Assembly: GCF_900107195.1 (NCBI RefSeq)
Contig: NZ_FNPB01000001.1
Span: 1 to 64,000 of the forward strand
Source of the DNA: Halobellus clavatus
Lineage (GTDB): Archaea; Halobacteriota; Halobacteria; Halobacteriales; Haloferacaceae
Length of the DNA stretch: 64,000 nt
Reading direction: 5' to 3'
Below, one piece after another: positions 52,221 to 60,811 of this stretch (position 1 is its first letter; each line of letters starts with the position of its first letter). Under the pieces are notes generated by a model that searched no databases, had not been told where the DNA came from, and was given only the letters and a program-made list of their open reading frames with translations. A program made the position numbers and the translations under genes.

Positions 52221-54524
52221 TCACCGAACGGAGTCCAGCAGGAGCCGCTGTTCGACCCGCTTGACTTCGTGTTGGACGTCGCGGACGGCGTCGATGTTGG
52301 CCGATACCGACGAGACGCCCTTCTCGACGAGGAACTGGACCATCTGCGGCTTCGAGCCGGCCTGCCCACAGATGCTCGTCTTCACGTCCAGTTCGCGGCA
52401 CGTCTCGATGGTGTCGCCGATGAGCTTCAGGACCGCGGGGTGGAGTTCGTCGAAGCGGTTGGCGACCCGCTCGTTGTTGCGGTCGACCGCGAGCGTGTAC
52501 TGCGTGAGGTCGTTCGTCCCGAAAGAGACGAAGTCGATTCCCTCGGCGGCCATCGACTCGACTTCGAGCGCGGCCGCGGGCGTCTCGACCATCACGCCCC
52601 ACGTTCGCTTGGTGGGATCAACGCCGGCCTGTTGCATCAGGTTCCGGGCCTGAGCGACGTCCTCGGCGTCGTTGACGAGCGGGAACATCACCTCGACGTT
52701 GTCGTAGCCCATATCGAAGATCCGCTTGAACGCCTTGAGTTCGTGCGTGAACAGGTCGGGGCTCTCGAGCGAGCGACGGATGCCGCGATAGCCGAGCATC
52801 GGATTGTGCTCTTTCGGCTCGTCGCCGCCGCCCTCCAGTTGCCGGAACTCGTCCGTCGGCGCGTCGAGCGTCCGGACCCGCACTGGGCGGGGGTAGAACT
52901 CCTCGGCCGCCGTCCGAATCCCGTCGACGAGTTCGTCGACGTACGCGCGCTCGCCGTTCTCCTCGATGTACTTCGTCGGCGTCTGCCCGAGCGACAGGAC
53001 CATGTGTTCGGTCCGCAGGAGTCCGACGCCGTCTGCGCCGGTCGCTGCGGCGCGCTCGGCCGCCTCGGGGATCGAGACGTTGACTTTCACTTCCGTCGCC
53101 GTCATCGGTTTGACCGGCGTCTTCGGGCGCGCCTCCTCGATGGGCTCGAACTCGTCTTCCGGCGGTTCGGCCCCCTTGCGAACGGTTCCCTTGTCGCCGT
53201 CGATGGTGATCGGCTGGCCGTCTTCGAGCTGGCGCGTCGCCGATCCCGCGCCGACGACGGCCGGAACCCCGAGTTCGCGGGAGACAATGGCGGCGTGGGA
53301 GGTCATTCCGCCCTCGTCGGTGACGATCCCCGCCGCGCGCTTCATCGCGGGCACCATATCGGGCATCGTCATCTCGGTCACGATGATGTCGCCGTCGCCG
53401 ACCTGATCGAGGTGATCGAGCTTGGTGACGATCCGGGCCTCACCGGAGACGATGCCGGGGCTGGAGCCGAGCCCGCGGAAGAGCACGTCGTCAGACTCAC
53501 TGTCGTCGGCACCGTTGGCCGATCCGCCGTCTGCATCCGCGGCCGCCGTCGCGTCCGCTTCAGCGGATGCCTCGTCCTCCTCGTCGATGGTGGTGATCGG
53601 GCGCGACTGCAGCATATACATCTCGCCCTCGTGGACGGCCCACTCGACGTCCTGTGGCGTCTCGTAGTGGTCTTCGACGCGCTCGCCGAGTTCGACGAGT
53701 TCCTCGATCTCCTCGTCGGAGAGCACGCGGATGCTCCGCTTGTCGTCGGGAACCGGCTGCTCGATCGTCTCGCCGGTCGCCTCGTCTTTGAGCATCATCG
53801 TCTTCTTGTCCGCGACGGTGATCGTCTCCACCGCACCGCTCTCACGGTCGATGACGTAGTTGTCCGGCGAGACCGACCCGGAGACGACCGCTTCTCCGAG
53901 ACCCCACGCGGCCTCGATGATGATCTGTGATTCGCCCGTCGAGGGGTGTGAGGTGAACATGACGCCCGACTTCTCGGCGTCGACCATCTCCTGGACGACG
54001 ACCGCGATGTCGACCTTCTCGTGGGGGAAGCCCTGGCGGTTGCGGTAGTAGATCGCGCGCTGGGAGAACAGCGACGCCCAGCACTCCTTGACGCGCTCGA
54101 CGAGGGCGTCCGCCTGAACGTTCAGGAAGGTCTCCTGCTGGCCCGCGAACGACGCGTCGGGGAGGTCCTCCGCCGTCGCCGACGAGCGGACGGCGACGAA
54201 CCGTTCCCCGTCTCCGAGATTTCGGTACGCCGAGAGGATACCCTCTCTGACGTCGTCGGGGACCGGCGTCTCCATAATGAGTTCGTGAGCGCGCTCGTGC
54301 GCCTCGCGCAGTGCCTCGGTGTCCTCGTGGTCGACATCGACAGCCGCGAACAGTTCCTCGTCGATGCCGGCGTCCTCGATGAACTCGCGATATGTCCCGG
54401 CGGTCACTACGAACCCCGACGGGACGGGGAGCCCCGCGGCGGTGAGCTCGCCCAGCGAAGCCCCCTTCCCGCCGACGTTGTCGATGTCGGTGGACCGCAC
54501 GTCGTCCAGCCAAGCTACAGCCAT
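52221..54524 (-). CDS. ppsA: Phosphoenolpyruvate synthase
   Basis: A 767-residue PpsA, the gluconeogenic enzyme turning pyruvate and ATP into PEP. ATP-grasp: DNVGGKGASLGELTAAGLPV and AVRSSATAEDLPDASFAGQQ. Phosphohistidine domain: DEGGMTSHAAIVSRELGVPA. PEP-binding barrel: GVGLLRTEHMVLSLGQTP, DFVSFGTNDLTQYTLAVDRN and SICGQAGSKPQMVQFLV. An acidic insert (about 315-340 in DEEDEASAEADATAAAD) interrupts the linker. ATG 54524 starts MAVAWLDDVRSTDIDNVGGK. A TrmB-like site lies upstream of its TATA element. Confidence 0.96.
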   Translation of the reverse strand: MAVAWLDDVRSTDIDNVGGKGASLGELTAAGLPVPSGFVVTAGTYREFIEDAGIDEELFAAVDVDHEDTEALREAHERAHELIMETPVPDDVREGILSAYRNLGDGERFVAVRSSATAEDLPDASFAGQQETFLNVQADALVERVKECWASLFSQRAIYYRNRQGFPHEKVDIAVVVQEMVDAEKSGVMFTSHPSTGESQIIIEAAWGLGEAVVSGSVSPDNYVIDRESGAVETITVADKKTMMLKDEATGETIEQPVPDDKRSIRVLSDEEIEELVELGERVEDHYETPQDVEWAVHEGEMYMLQSRPITTIDEEDEASAEADATAAADADGGSANGADDSESDDVLFRGLGSSPGIVSGEARIVTKLDHLDQVGDGDIIVTEMTMPDMVPAMKRAAGIVTDEGGMTSHAAIVSRELGVPAVVGAGSATRQLEDGQPITIDGDKGTVRKGAEPPEDEFEPIEEARPKTPVKPMTATEVKVNVSIPEAAERAAATGADGVGLLRTEHMVLSLGQTPTKYIEENGERAYVDELVDGIRTAAEEFYPRPVRVRTLDAPTDEFRQLEGGGDEPKEHNPMLGYRGIRRSLESPDLFTHELKAFKRIFDMGYDNVEVMFPLVNDAEDVAQARNLMQQAGVDPTKRTWGVMVETPAAALEVESMAAEGIDFVSFGTNDLTQYTLAVDRNNERVANRFDELHPAVLKLIGDTIETCRELDVKTSICGQAGSKPQMVQFLVEKGVSSVSANIDAVRDVQHEVKRVEQRLLLDSVR

Positions 54525-54580
54525 TAACGTCTGTACGTCCTCAGATATCCCTAAAGTACTTTCCGAAGATTGCAACGATG

Positions 54581-54588
54581 AATTAAAC
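54581..54588 (-). promoter_or_regulatory. TATA element of ppsA
   Basis: GTTTAATT on the minus strand, about 60 nt before ATG 54524, predicting a leader of about 30 nt. Confidence 0.6.
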
Positions 54589-54589
54589 A

Positions 54590-54605
54590 TACTCGGATCC
54601 GAGTT
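54590..54605 (-). promoter_or_regulatory. TrmB-like operator upstream of ppsA
   Basis: Plus strand TACT-CGGATCC-GAGTT; gene strand AACT-N7-GAGTA. Its core ACTCGGATCCGAGT (54591-54604) is a perfect 14-bp palindrome. It abuts the upstream side of the ppsA TATA element, the position where TrmB activates. Same arms and spacing as the site at pyk. Confidence 0.65.
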
Positions 54606-54702
54606 TTCTTTTCCGGCCACCGACGCTCGGTGACCGACCGCGCCGGCGACCCGTCTGGCCGCGGGCGAGAAGTTCTTTAGTGACCCACCCTTCTGTTCGC
54701 CT

Positions 54703-55302
54703 GTGCTTCCGGAGTGGGTCTCGCTGTTGCCGCCGTGGCTCGTCTTCGGACTCCTCGGCGGCGGTGCTGCCTCCGCTGTCGCGGCCGGCGTCTTCCTGAT
54801 CGGCGGCCGTCTGTTCCCCGGCAAGCCGACGGCGTCTGGACAGCGAATCGACGGTCCGACGCGGCGACGCACCGAGATCCGTCGGTATCTCCGCACCGTC
54901 GGCGAACCCTTCACCGAGGACTACGAGCGACACGGTGAGACCGTCGAGTTCTACCTCCCCGAACGGGACGTCGCGCTCACGTTCGACGCGCAGGCGTACT
55001 TCCGGTTAGAGCGGAACGGTACCTACACCGTGCTGTGCGAGCACGAGATGCCGGTCCACGCGCTCGGCCGACGGTTGCCGTTCGAGGTCCCGACGCGAGA
55101 GACTGCGTCCACCGCGGGCGAGAACCCGGTCGACGAAGCGTTCGCGTATCTGGGGCTCTCACGGCCGGCGACGACCGAGGAGGTCAGAGACGCCTACCGG
55201 GACCGGGTCCTGTCGGTTCACCCCGATCACGGCGGCTCGCAAGCGGAGTTCAAGCGGCTGCAAGAGGCGTACGCGACCGCTCGCGAACACGCCGCCGGAT
55301 GA
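54703..55302 (+). CDS. Membrane-anchored J-domain protein
   Basis: A 199-residue protein from a GTG start. An N-terminal helix (WLVFGLLGGGAASAVAAGVF) is followed by a middle beta domain (FTEDYERHGETVEFYLPERD). The C-terminal J domain (about 140-195) has AFAYLGLSRPATTEEVRDAY, VLSVHPDHGG with the HPD motif, and FKRLQEAYATAREHAA. It would stimulate DnaK at the membrane. It is divergent from ppsA with a 178-nt spacer. Confidence 0.87.
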   Translation: MLPEWVSLLPPWLVFGLLGGGAASAVAAGVFLIGGRLFPGKPTASGQRIDGPTRRRTEIRRYLRTVGEPFTEDYERHGETVEFYLPERDVALTFDAQAYFRLERNGTYTVLCEHEMPVHALGRRLPFEVPTRETASTAGENPVDEAFAYLGLSRPATTEEVRDAYRDRVLSVHPDHGGSQAEFKRLQEAYATAREHAAG

Positions 55303-55698
55303 GGCGAGGGTTCTTACACGGGCGCGCGGCCAGACCCCGCGTGACCTGACTGAAACCACGGCGCGTGCAGCGGGAGTGCGGTGCGCCGCGCCGTTGGAGC
55401 CGACACTGAGGGGCGAGCGTCGGCCGAGCACCGCCTGTCAGCCACGACCGGACGAGCTGAGCGCCAGTCAGTGCGATACTCTCGGTGCTCGATCCGATGC
55501 GTCGAATAAACACTCTCCGTGCGGCGTCCGACCAGCACTCTCCGTGCAGCGTCCACACCGAGACTGTCCACACGCACGGGCCGCACCGAGGCTGTCCACG
55601 CACAGGCGACACCGAACCGCGTCGACAGCGACGAGCCACCGCGGCAGCGGGCTACGAGTCCGTTTCAACCGGCATCGGGGGAGCCCGAGCGCAGCATC
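55303..55698. other. Intergenic region with tandem repeats
   Basis: About 400 nt without a convincing gene. Apart from the imperfect tandem repeats at 55511-55640 I see nothing recognisable; short open frames here have no family-like sequence. Confidence 0.5.
55511..55640. repeat. Imperfect tandem repeats, 25-28 nt units
   Basis: CACTCTCCGTGCGGCGTCC (55511) recurs directly as CACTCTCCGTGCAGCGTCC (55536). These are followed by units starting CACCGAGACTGTCCACACGC, CACCGAGGCTGTCCACGCAC and CACCGAACC. The units drift, so this is a degenerate minisatellite-like array rather than a CRISPR. Confidence 0.55.
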
Positions 55699-56523
55699 TC
55701 ACTGGGCCGATCGAGTCGACTCCTCGCCACCGCGATCCGAGAGCGGGGCATCGGCCACCTCGTAGAGGACGTCGCCGTCGCGGAGCGCGTCGGTCACGCG
55801 ACCGACCGAATCAGGGGTCGCGACGACGACGCTGTCGACCCCGCGGGCGGCTGCGTCGGCAGCGACGTCGCCGGCGGCGAAGGCGGTCTCGACGTCGACG
55901 TCGGCATCACGGAGCGCGACCACGGCCTCAACGCCCGCCGCGACGACGACCGCAGCGTCGGCACAGCGGTCGGCCAGTTCGGCAGTCACCACTGCATCGC
56001 TTCCACCTGAGCGAGCCGCAGGCACCTGGATCACAGTGACGGACCCGGGATCGATCTCCATAACGCCCTCGAAACCGGTGACGCTCACGTCTTCTCCTGC
56101 GTCCGCGGCCGTCGTGGCCACACCGGTCGCGGGGCCCGAATCGCCGGGGGAGGCGTGAAGCAGGCCGTCGCGGAGCGACAGCGTCACCGTCTCGCCCGCC
56201 TGGATGGCCGCCGTCGCGATCGCGGCGTCCTCCTGCACGCTCTCGAGGACGTCGTCGGTGACGTGCTCGGCGAAGCGGCGGAGTCCGCGCGCTTGCTGAA
56301 AGAGCCAGTCGACGCCCTCTTTGGTCACGCGGTACCGCGAGCGGGCTTCCTTGTCGACGTACCCGTCGTCGACGAGTTCGCGGATGTACTCGCTGACTGC
56401 CTGACTCGTCACCCCGACCGCCTCGGCGATTTCGCCCTGGCTCACCGCCGGCTGACGGTCCGCGATCTCGACGAGGATGCGAAACCGGGTCGCGGTCCGC
56501 TTGTCTTCCAAAGCACCGCTCAT
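55699..56523 (-). CDS. MarR-like winged-helix regulator with C-terminal domain
   Basis: A 274-residue regulator. The winged helix (about 8-75) is RILVEIADRQPAVSQGEIAE, VGVTSQAVSEYIRELVDDGY, RSRYRVTKEGVDWLFQQA. A larger C-terminal domain of alternating beta and alpha elements (ITVTL-like TVTLSLRDGLLHAS, VTVIQVPAARSGGSDAVVTA, VVVAAGVEAVVALRDADVDV) likely senses a ligand. This long form is a conserved haloarchaeal family; the ligand is unknown. It is divergent from the phosphoesterase. Confidence 0.85.
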   Translation of the reverse strand: MSGALEDKRTATRFRILVEIADRQPAVSQGEIAEAVGVTSQAVSEYIRELVDDGYVDKEARSRYRVTKEGVDWLFQQARGLRRFAEHVTDDVLESVQEDAAIATAAIQAGETVTLSLRDGLLHASPGDSGPATGVATTAADAGEDVSVTGFEGVMEIDPGSVTVIQVPAARSGGSDAVVTAELADRCADAAVVVAAGVEAVVALRDADVDVETAFAAGDVAADAAARGVDSVVVATPDSVGRVTDALRDGDVLYEVADAPLSDRGGEESTRSAQ

Positions 56524-56654
56524 ACCGACGTATCGATCGCCGCGGAGAAAAATCCCCGCGGGCGGTGCGGGATGCCCGGGGTGTCACTTGCGGGCGACGA
56601 CGCGCCACGAACCGGAGCCGCTGCGGATATGTCGCTCCGCGCTCAAGGCGTCCT

Positions 56655-57350
56655 GTGGACGGTATCGAGTACCGAACGCGGGCGGCGTTCCTCGAGGACG
56701 CGGAGACGCTCGTCGTCGCCGATCTGCACGTCGGACGGGCCGACGCGTCGGGGGTCGCGTTCCCGATCGGCGAACGGCGCGACCTCACCGAGCGGCTGGC
56801 GTCGCGACTCGACGAGTTCGATCCGGAAACCGTCGTGTTCGCCGGCGACGTCCTCCACCGGTTCGGAACGATCACCGAGCGGAGCCGCGAGACGGTCAGC
56901 GCGCTCGCAGACGCCTGCCGGAATGCGGGAGCAACGCCCGTGTTCGTCCGCGGGAACCACGACACGGCTCTGGAGGCGATCGACGAAGACGTACACGACG
57001 CCTTCGTGGCCAGCGACGCGCCGCGGACCGTGGTCTGCCACGGACACGAAGCGCCCAGCGTCGACGCGGAGCGCTACCTGGTCGGTCACGATCATCCGGC
57101 GATCACGATCGAGGGGCGAAAGCGGCCCTGTTTCTTGAATGCACCGGACGCGTTCCGGGAGGCCGACGTCCTGATGTTGCCGGCGTTCTCGCGCGTCGTG
57201 TCCGGCGTCGTGGTCAACGACGCACGCGGATCGGACCTGCAATCGCCGCTGCTCTCCCGGCTCGGCGACGCGCGCCCGATCGTCTACGACGAGGGGAGCG
57301 AGGAGGCGCTCACCTTCCCGCCGCTGGACTCGTTCCGCCGACTGCTGTAA
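56655..57350 (+). CDS. Metallophosphoesterase
   Basis: A 231-residue calcineurin-like phosphoesterase. The metal-binding motifs occur in order: VVADLHVGRADASG, VVFAGDVLHRFG, FVRGNHDTAL, VVCHGHEAPS and LVGHDHPAI. This is the archaeal YfcE/ICC-like group often found near Lhr helicase genes. GTG 56655 starts VDGIEYRTRAAFLEDAETLV; upstream in-frame sequence (from 56565) runs into the divergent promoter and is not family-like. Confidence 0.88.
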   Translation: MDGIEYRTRAAFLEDAETLVVADLHVGRADASGVAFPIGERRDLTERLASRLDEFDPETVVFAGDVLHRFGTITERSRETVSALADACRNAGATPVFVRGNHDTALEAIDEDVHDAFVASDAPRTVVCHGHEAPSVDAERYLVGHDHPAITIEGRKRPCFLNAPDAFREADVLMLPAFSRVVSGVVVNDARGSDLQSPLLSRLGDARPIVYDEGSEEALTFPPLDSFRRLL

Positions 57351-57365
57351 GGGCGCAGCGGGGGA

Positions 57366-58640
57366 TCACCGGTCCCGCTGGACCGCTCGGGCCGCCTCGC
57401 GCCCGCTCCGCATCGCACCCTGAATCGACGACCACGCGGTGTAGTCACCGGCCAGGTACGTCCGCCCGCCGGGCGCTCTGACGTCCGGGAGTTCCTCGTG
57501 GATCCCCGGGGGCTGATCGAACTGTGCGAACTCGATCCGGTGCGTGCGGACGGGCGCTAACTCCTCAAAGTCCCGGTCGGGGTACCACGATTCGAGCGTC
57601 AGCCGCGTCTCCTCGGCGAGCGCCGCCTCGTCACGGTCGAACGCGGCGTCCTCGAGGAAGGTCGCGTTCAGGAGCGCCGCCCCGTCGGGGGCGTACTCGG
57701 GTGCGACCTCCGACATCGGGACGATGGTGTTCGGCGATGGATCGCCCGCGTTGAGCAGCAGCTTCCGGCCCGTCGTCGGCGCGATCTCGCTCGGGAGTCG
57801 GTAGTGCTGCGTCACACAACTTCGGGTCGCTGTCGGAATTGAGTCCGTGCCGGTCAACTGCCGGGCCGTCTTCGGATCGGTCGCGACGACGACGGCGTCG
57901 GCCGTGATGGCGTCGCCCTCGACCTCGATGGTAACGCCGTCGTCGTGGTCGGTCACGTCGACGACGCGTTCGCCGAGGCGGATCGACGCGCCGGCGCTGC
58001 GGGCCGCATCGGCCAGTTGCTCGGGGATCGCCTGCATCCCACGGGCCGGAAGCGCGATCCGGCCTTCGGAGAGCGACTTGAACGTGTACTCGAAGACGCG
58101 CTTGGACGTCGACAGCGACCGATCGAGCGTGATCCCGCCGTAGAACGGGGCGACAAAGTTCTCGATGTAGGACTCCGAGAACCCCCACTCCCGGAGGTAT
58201 TCGCGGATCGATTTGTCTGCGCTCCGGAAGATCTCGACCTCGGTCCGCGTGCCCACGTCCTGTCTGAGTAACAGCGTCCGGACCTTGTCGGTCTGGGTGA
58301 CCTCGTGGTTCCGCAGCGACGCCAGCGCCGACTGCGGGTCGCGGAGGGGGTCCGAGAGCGTCGAGCGCGACCCGGGGCGGGCGATGACCGCCCCTGGGGT
58401 GAAGTACCGGAGATCGAGCGCGTCGAGGTCGAGTTCGGTTCGAACGGCCGGATAGCCGGTGAAGAGCACCTGGAATCCCCGATCGAGGGTGAACCCCTCC
58501 CGGTGCTCCGTGCGGACCCGGCCGCCGACCGAATCGCGCCGTTCGAACAGCGTCACGTCCGCGCCGCCGGTGGCGAGCCGACGGGCCGCGACGAGTCCGG
58601 CGAGTCCACCGCCGACGACCGCGACGGAATCAGCAGTCAT
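57366..58640 (-). CDS. FAD-dependent amine-oxidase-like oxidoreductase
   Basis: A 424-residue flavoprotein of the phytoene desaturase / protoporphyrinogen oxidase superfamily. The dinucleotide-binding motif VAVVGGGLAGLVAARRLA is at the N-terminus, followed by FERRDSVGGRVRTEH. The C-terminal FAD motif is TYLAGDYTAWSSIQGAMRSG. SYIENFVAPFYGGITLDRSL marks the central domain. The substrate is not evident and no carotenoid or heme gene is nearby. ATG 58640 is chosen over 58667. Confidence 0.87.
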   Translation of the reverse strand: MTADSVAVVGGGLAGLVAARRLATGGADVTLFERRDSVGGRVRTEHREGFTLDRGFQVLFTGYPAVRTELDLDALDLRYFTPGAVIARPGSRSTLSDPLRDPQSALASLRNHEVTQTDKVRTLLLRQDVGTRTEVEIFRSADKSIREYLREWGFSESYIENFVAPFYGGITLDRSLSTSKRVFEYTFKSLSEGRIALPARGMQAIPEQLADAARSAGASIRLGERVVDVTDHDDGVTIEVEGDAITADAVVVATDPKTARQLTGTDSIPTATRSCVTQHYRLPSEIAPTTGRKLLLNAGDPSPNTIVPMSEVAPEYAPDGAALLNATFLEDAAFDRDEAALAEETRLTLESWYPDRDFEELAPVRTHRIEFAQFDQPPGIHEELPDVRAPGGRTYLAGDYTAWSSIQGAMRSGREAARAVQRDR

Positions 58641-58761
58641 ACGCGGGTGTTCAGCCGGGACGCACAAAGGGACTGCGAGTGGCCGACGGCGTGGTCGAGT
58701 GATCGATCGCGGGCGTCGGATGGCCAGCGACGGCGCTCGGGCGTCCGGGCCGGGCAGTCAA

Positions 58762-58782
58762 CGGGGCCCCTCCGCGGCCCCG
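58762..58782. repeat. GC-rich inverted repeat
   Basis: CGGGGCC and GGCCCCG flank a 7-nt loop, upstream of the threonine-synthase-like gene. It has no trailing T run, so it is not a clear terminator. Confidence 0.4.
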
Positions 58783-58824
58783 CCCGATGAATAGGGATTT
58801 GAGCGTCGGACCGAACGTCGAGGT

Positions 58825-59997
58825 ATGGGAACGAGCGAGGCGTTTCGCGGGTTACGGTGTACGGCGACCGACGAGCGCTACGACGCGACGGCGACCGGTG
58901 AGACCGACGCGGGCGCGCGACTCGAAGCGACCTACGAGTACGACGCTGTCGACTGGGCCGACGACGCACTCGACGGAGCGCCCCAGTCGATGTGGCGGTA
59001 CGCGGAGCTCCTCGCCTTCGGGGACCCAGTGACCTCGGGCGAGGGCGGGACGCCATTGGTGTCGGCTCCGACACTCGCCGCGGAGGCCGACGTCGGGAGC
59101 CTCACGATCAAAGACGAGAGCCGGAACCCGACGGGGACGGTCCTGGACCGCGGCCTGGCGGCGGCGGTGACGGCAGCGCGCGAGGCCGACGCGGACCTCG
59201 TCGCGCTCGCCGCCCCGGGGAACGCGGGACAGTCAGCCGCCGCCTACGCGGGGATGGCCGACCTCCGATCGTACGCGTTCGTCCCCTCGCGCGCGCCGTT
59301 CTCGAACAAGGCGATGGTGAACGTCCACGGCGGCGAGATGCGCGTCGCCGGGGGCCGCTACCCGGACGCCGAGGCCGCGCTCGACGACCAGTTACAGTCG
59401 GAGTGGTACACGCTGCAGGAGTTCGACAACCCACACCGCCACGACGGGCTCAAGACCGTTGCCTTCGAGATCGCCGAGTCCCTCGCGTGGACGGCACCGG
59501 ACGCAGTTGTCGTCCCCGCTGGCACCGGTGAAGTCGTCGCGGGCGTCGGCAAGGGGTTTCGGGAACTCCAGGCGATCGGGATGATCGAATCGGCCCCCAC
59601 GCTCTACGCCGCACAGCCCGCCGGGTGTGCGCCGCTCGTGGCCGCCGCCGAGCGAGGTGACGACGAGATCGAGCCGTGGTCGTCGCCGGATACGATCGTC
59701 GGCGAACTGGAGATTCCGGCGCCGAAAGGTGGAGCCGCAGCGCTCGCCGCCGTCGCCGAGACCGACGGGCGGTTCGTCGCGGTCGACGACGACGACAGCC
59801 TCGAGAGCGCCGTCGTCGCCGCGCAGGAGGCGGGCCTAGAAGTCGGGGCGGCCGGCGGCGTCGCACTGGCGGCCGCCGGACAACTCGGCGACGACGGAGT
59901 CCTGGGCTCCGAGGACGACGTGGTCGTGCTCAACACCGAATCCGGAACGAAGACCGCAGACGTGCTTCGAAGCCACCTGATGGGAAAAGGAATCTAG
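58825..59997 (+). CDS. Threonine-synthase-like protein lacking the PLP lysine
   Basis: A 390-residue fold-type II protein aligned throughout with threonine synthase: RYAELLAFGDPVTSGEGGTP, LTIKDESRNPTGTVLDRGLA, LAAPGNAGQSAAAYAGMADL, YTLQEFDNPHRHDGLKTVAF and VVLNTESGTKTADVLRSHLM. The lysine that binds PLP in NPTGSFKDR is Leu107 here (NPTGTVLDRG), and the Gly loop reads PAGTGEV. Normal catalysis is therefore unlikely. It may be a regulatory or divergent homologue. The N-terminal zinc-finger cysteines are also reduced to one. Confidence 0.9.
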   Translation: MGTSEAFRGLRCTATDERYDATATGETDAGARLEATYEYDAVDWADDALDGAPQSMWRYAELLAFGDPVTSGEGGTPLVSAPTLAAEADVGSLTIKDESRNPTGTVLDRGLAAAVTAAREADADLVALAAPGNAGQSAAAYAGMADLRSYAFVPSRAPFSNKAMVNVHGGEMRVAGGRYPDAEAALDDQLQSEWYTLQEFDNPHRHDGLKTVAFEIAESLAWTAPDAVVVPAGTGEVVAGVGKGFRELQAIGMIESAPTLYAAQPAGCAPLVAAAERGDDEIEPWSSPDTIVGELEIPAPKGGAAALAAVAETDGRFVAVDDDDSLESAVVAAQEAGLEVGAAGGVALAAAGQLGDDGVLGSEDDVVVLNTESGTKTADVLRSHLMGKGI

Positions 59998-60084
59998 CAG
60001 TGAGACCGGATCCGGCCCGAGATCGTTCGCTTTCACGGTAATCAGTCACACAGAGACAGTTGTTTCGACCGATAGACTAATATT

Positions 60085-60100
60085 TTTAGAGTGGTCTAAA
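60085..60100 (+). promoter_or_regulatory. Inverted-repeat operator of the DtxR-family gene
   Basis: TTTAGA-GTGG-TCTAAA is a perfect 6-bp inverted repeat with a 4-nt spacer. It covers about -22 to -7 relative to ATG 60107, overlapping the end of the TATA-like TAATATTTTT (60078-60087). Its form resembles DtxR/MntR-family operators, so autorepression is likely. Confidence 0.65.
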
Positions 60101-60106
60101 CCATCT

Positions 60107-60811
60107 ATGTTGAGTGACGTGATGGAAGACTATCTCAAAGCCATCTACCAGTTACAAGCCCGGACCGGGCCGCCCGTCTCGACGTCTGCGATCGCCGACA
60201 CGGTGGGGAAGACGCCTGCGACGGTGACGAGTATGCTCGAGACGCTCGAAGAGCGCGGACTCGTGGCACGCGAGAAGTACAAGGGAGCAGAACTCACTGC
60301 GGAGGGCGAGACGGTTGCACTCGAGGTGCTCCGGCACCACCGACTGCTCGAATGCTATCTCGCCGAACACCTCGATTACGCCTGGAGCGAGGTCCACGAG
60401 GAAGCCGACGCACTCGAGCACCACATCAGCGAGGAGTTCGAGCGGCGCGTCGCCGCCGCACTGGACGATCCGGTCGTCGATCCGCACGGGGACCCGATCC
60501 CGTCGGCCGATCTCTCGCCGCTGGATGAGGACGACGCGACCCCGCTGACGGCCCACGATGTCGGGAGTCGGGTCGTCGTCTCGCGCGTCAGCGACCGCGA
60601 CCGCGAGGAGTTGGAGTACCTCGCCGACGCGGGTGTGACGCCGGGGACCGTCCTCGAGATCGTCGACATCGCGCCGTTCGGGATGGTCACGGTTCGGACC
60701 GAGGACGAGGCCGAACAGAGCCTCCCCGAGTCCGTCGCGGACGCGATTTCGGTCCGTCCTGCCGCGGAGGCGGGCGCGGCCGCCGGCCCCGGCGAGGTGA
60801 CTGACGCGTGA
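60107..60811 (+). CDS. DtxR/MntR-family metal-dependent repressor
   Basis: A 234-residue regulator. The winged helix (MEDYLKAIYQLQARTGPPVS, PATVTSMLETLEERGLVARE), the dimerisation and metal-binding domain (HHRLLECYLAEHLDYAWSEV, EEADALEHHISEEFERRV, DPHGDPIPS) and a C-terminal FeoA/SH3-like domain (LEYLADAGVTPGTVLEIVDI) are all present. It would repress metal uptake or efflux genes when Mn or Fe is bound. The next gene, a predicted Mn/Ca transporter, starts within its stop codon (GTGA). Confidence 0.93.
   Translation: MLSDVMEDYLKAIYQLQARTGPPVSTSAIADTVGKTPATVTSMLETLEERGLVAREKYKGAELTAEGETVALEVLRHHRLLECYLAEHLDYAWSEVHEEADALEHHISEEFERRVAAALDDPVVDPHGDPIPSADLSPLDEDDATPLTAHDVGSRVVVSRVSDRDREELEYLADAGVTPGTVLEIVDIAPFGMVTVRTEDEAEQSLPESVADAISVRPAAEAGAAAGPGEVTDA

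Noticed and set aside
55511-55640. CRISPR array
   Set aside because: Units are adjacent, imperfect, and lack uniform repeats and spacers; no cas genes are present.
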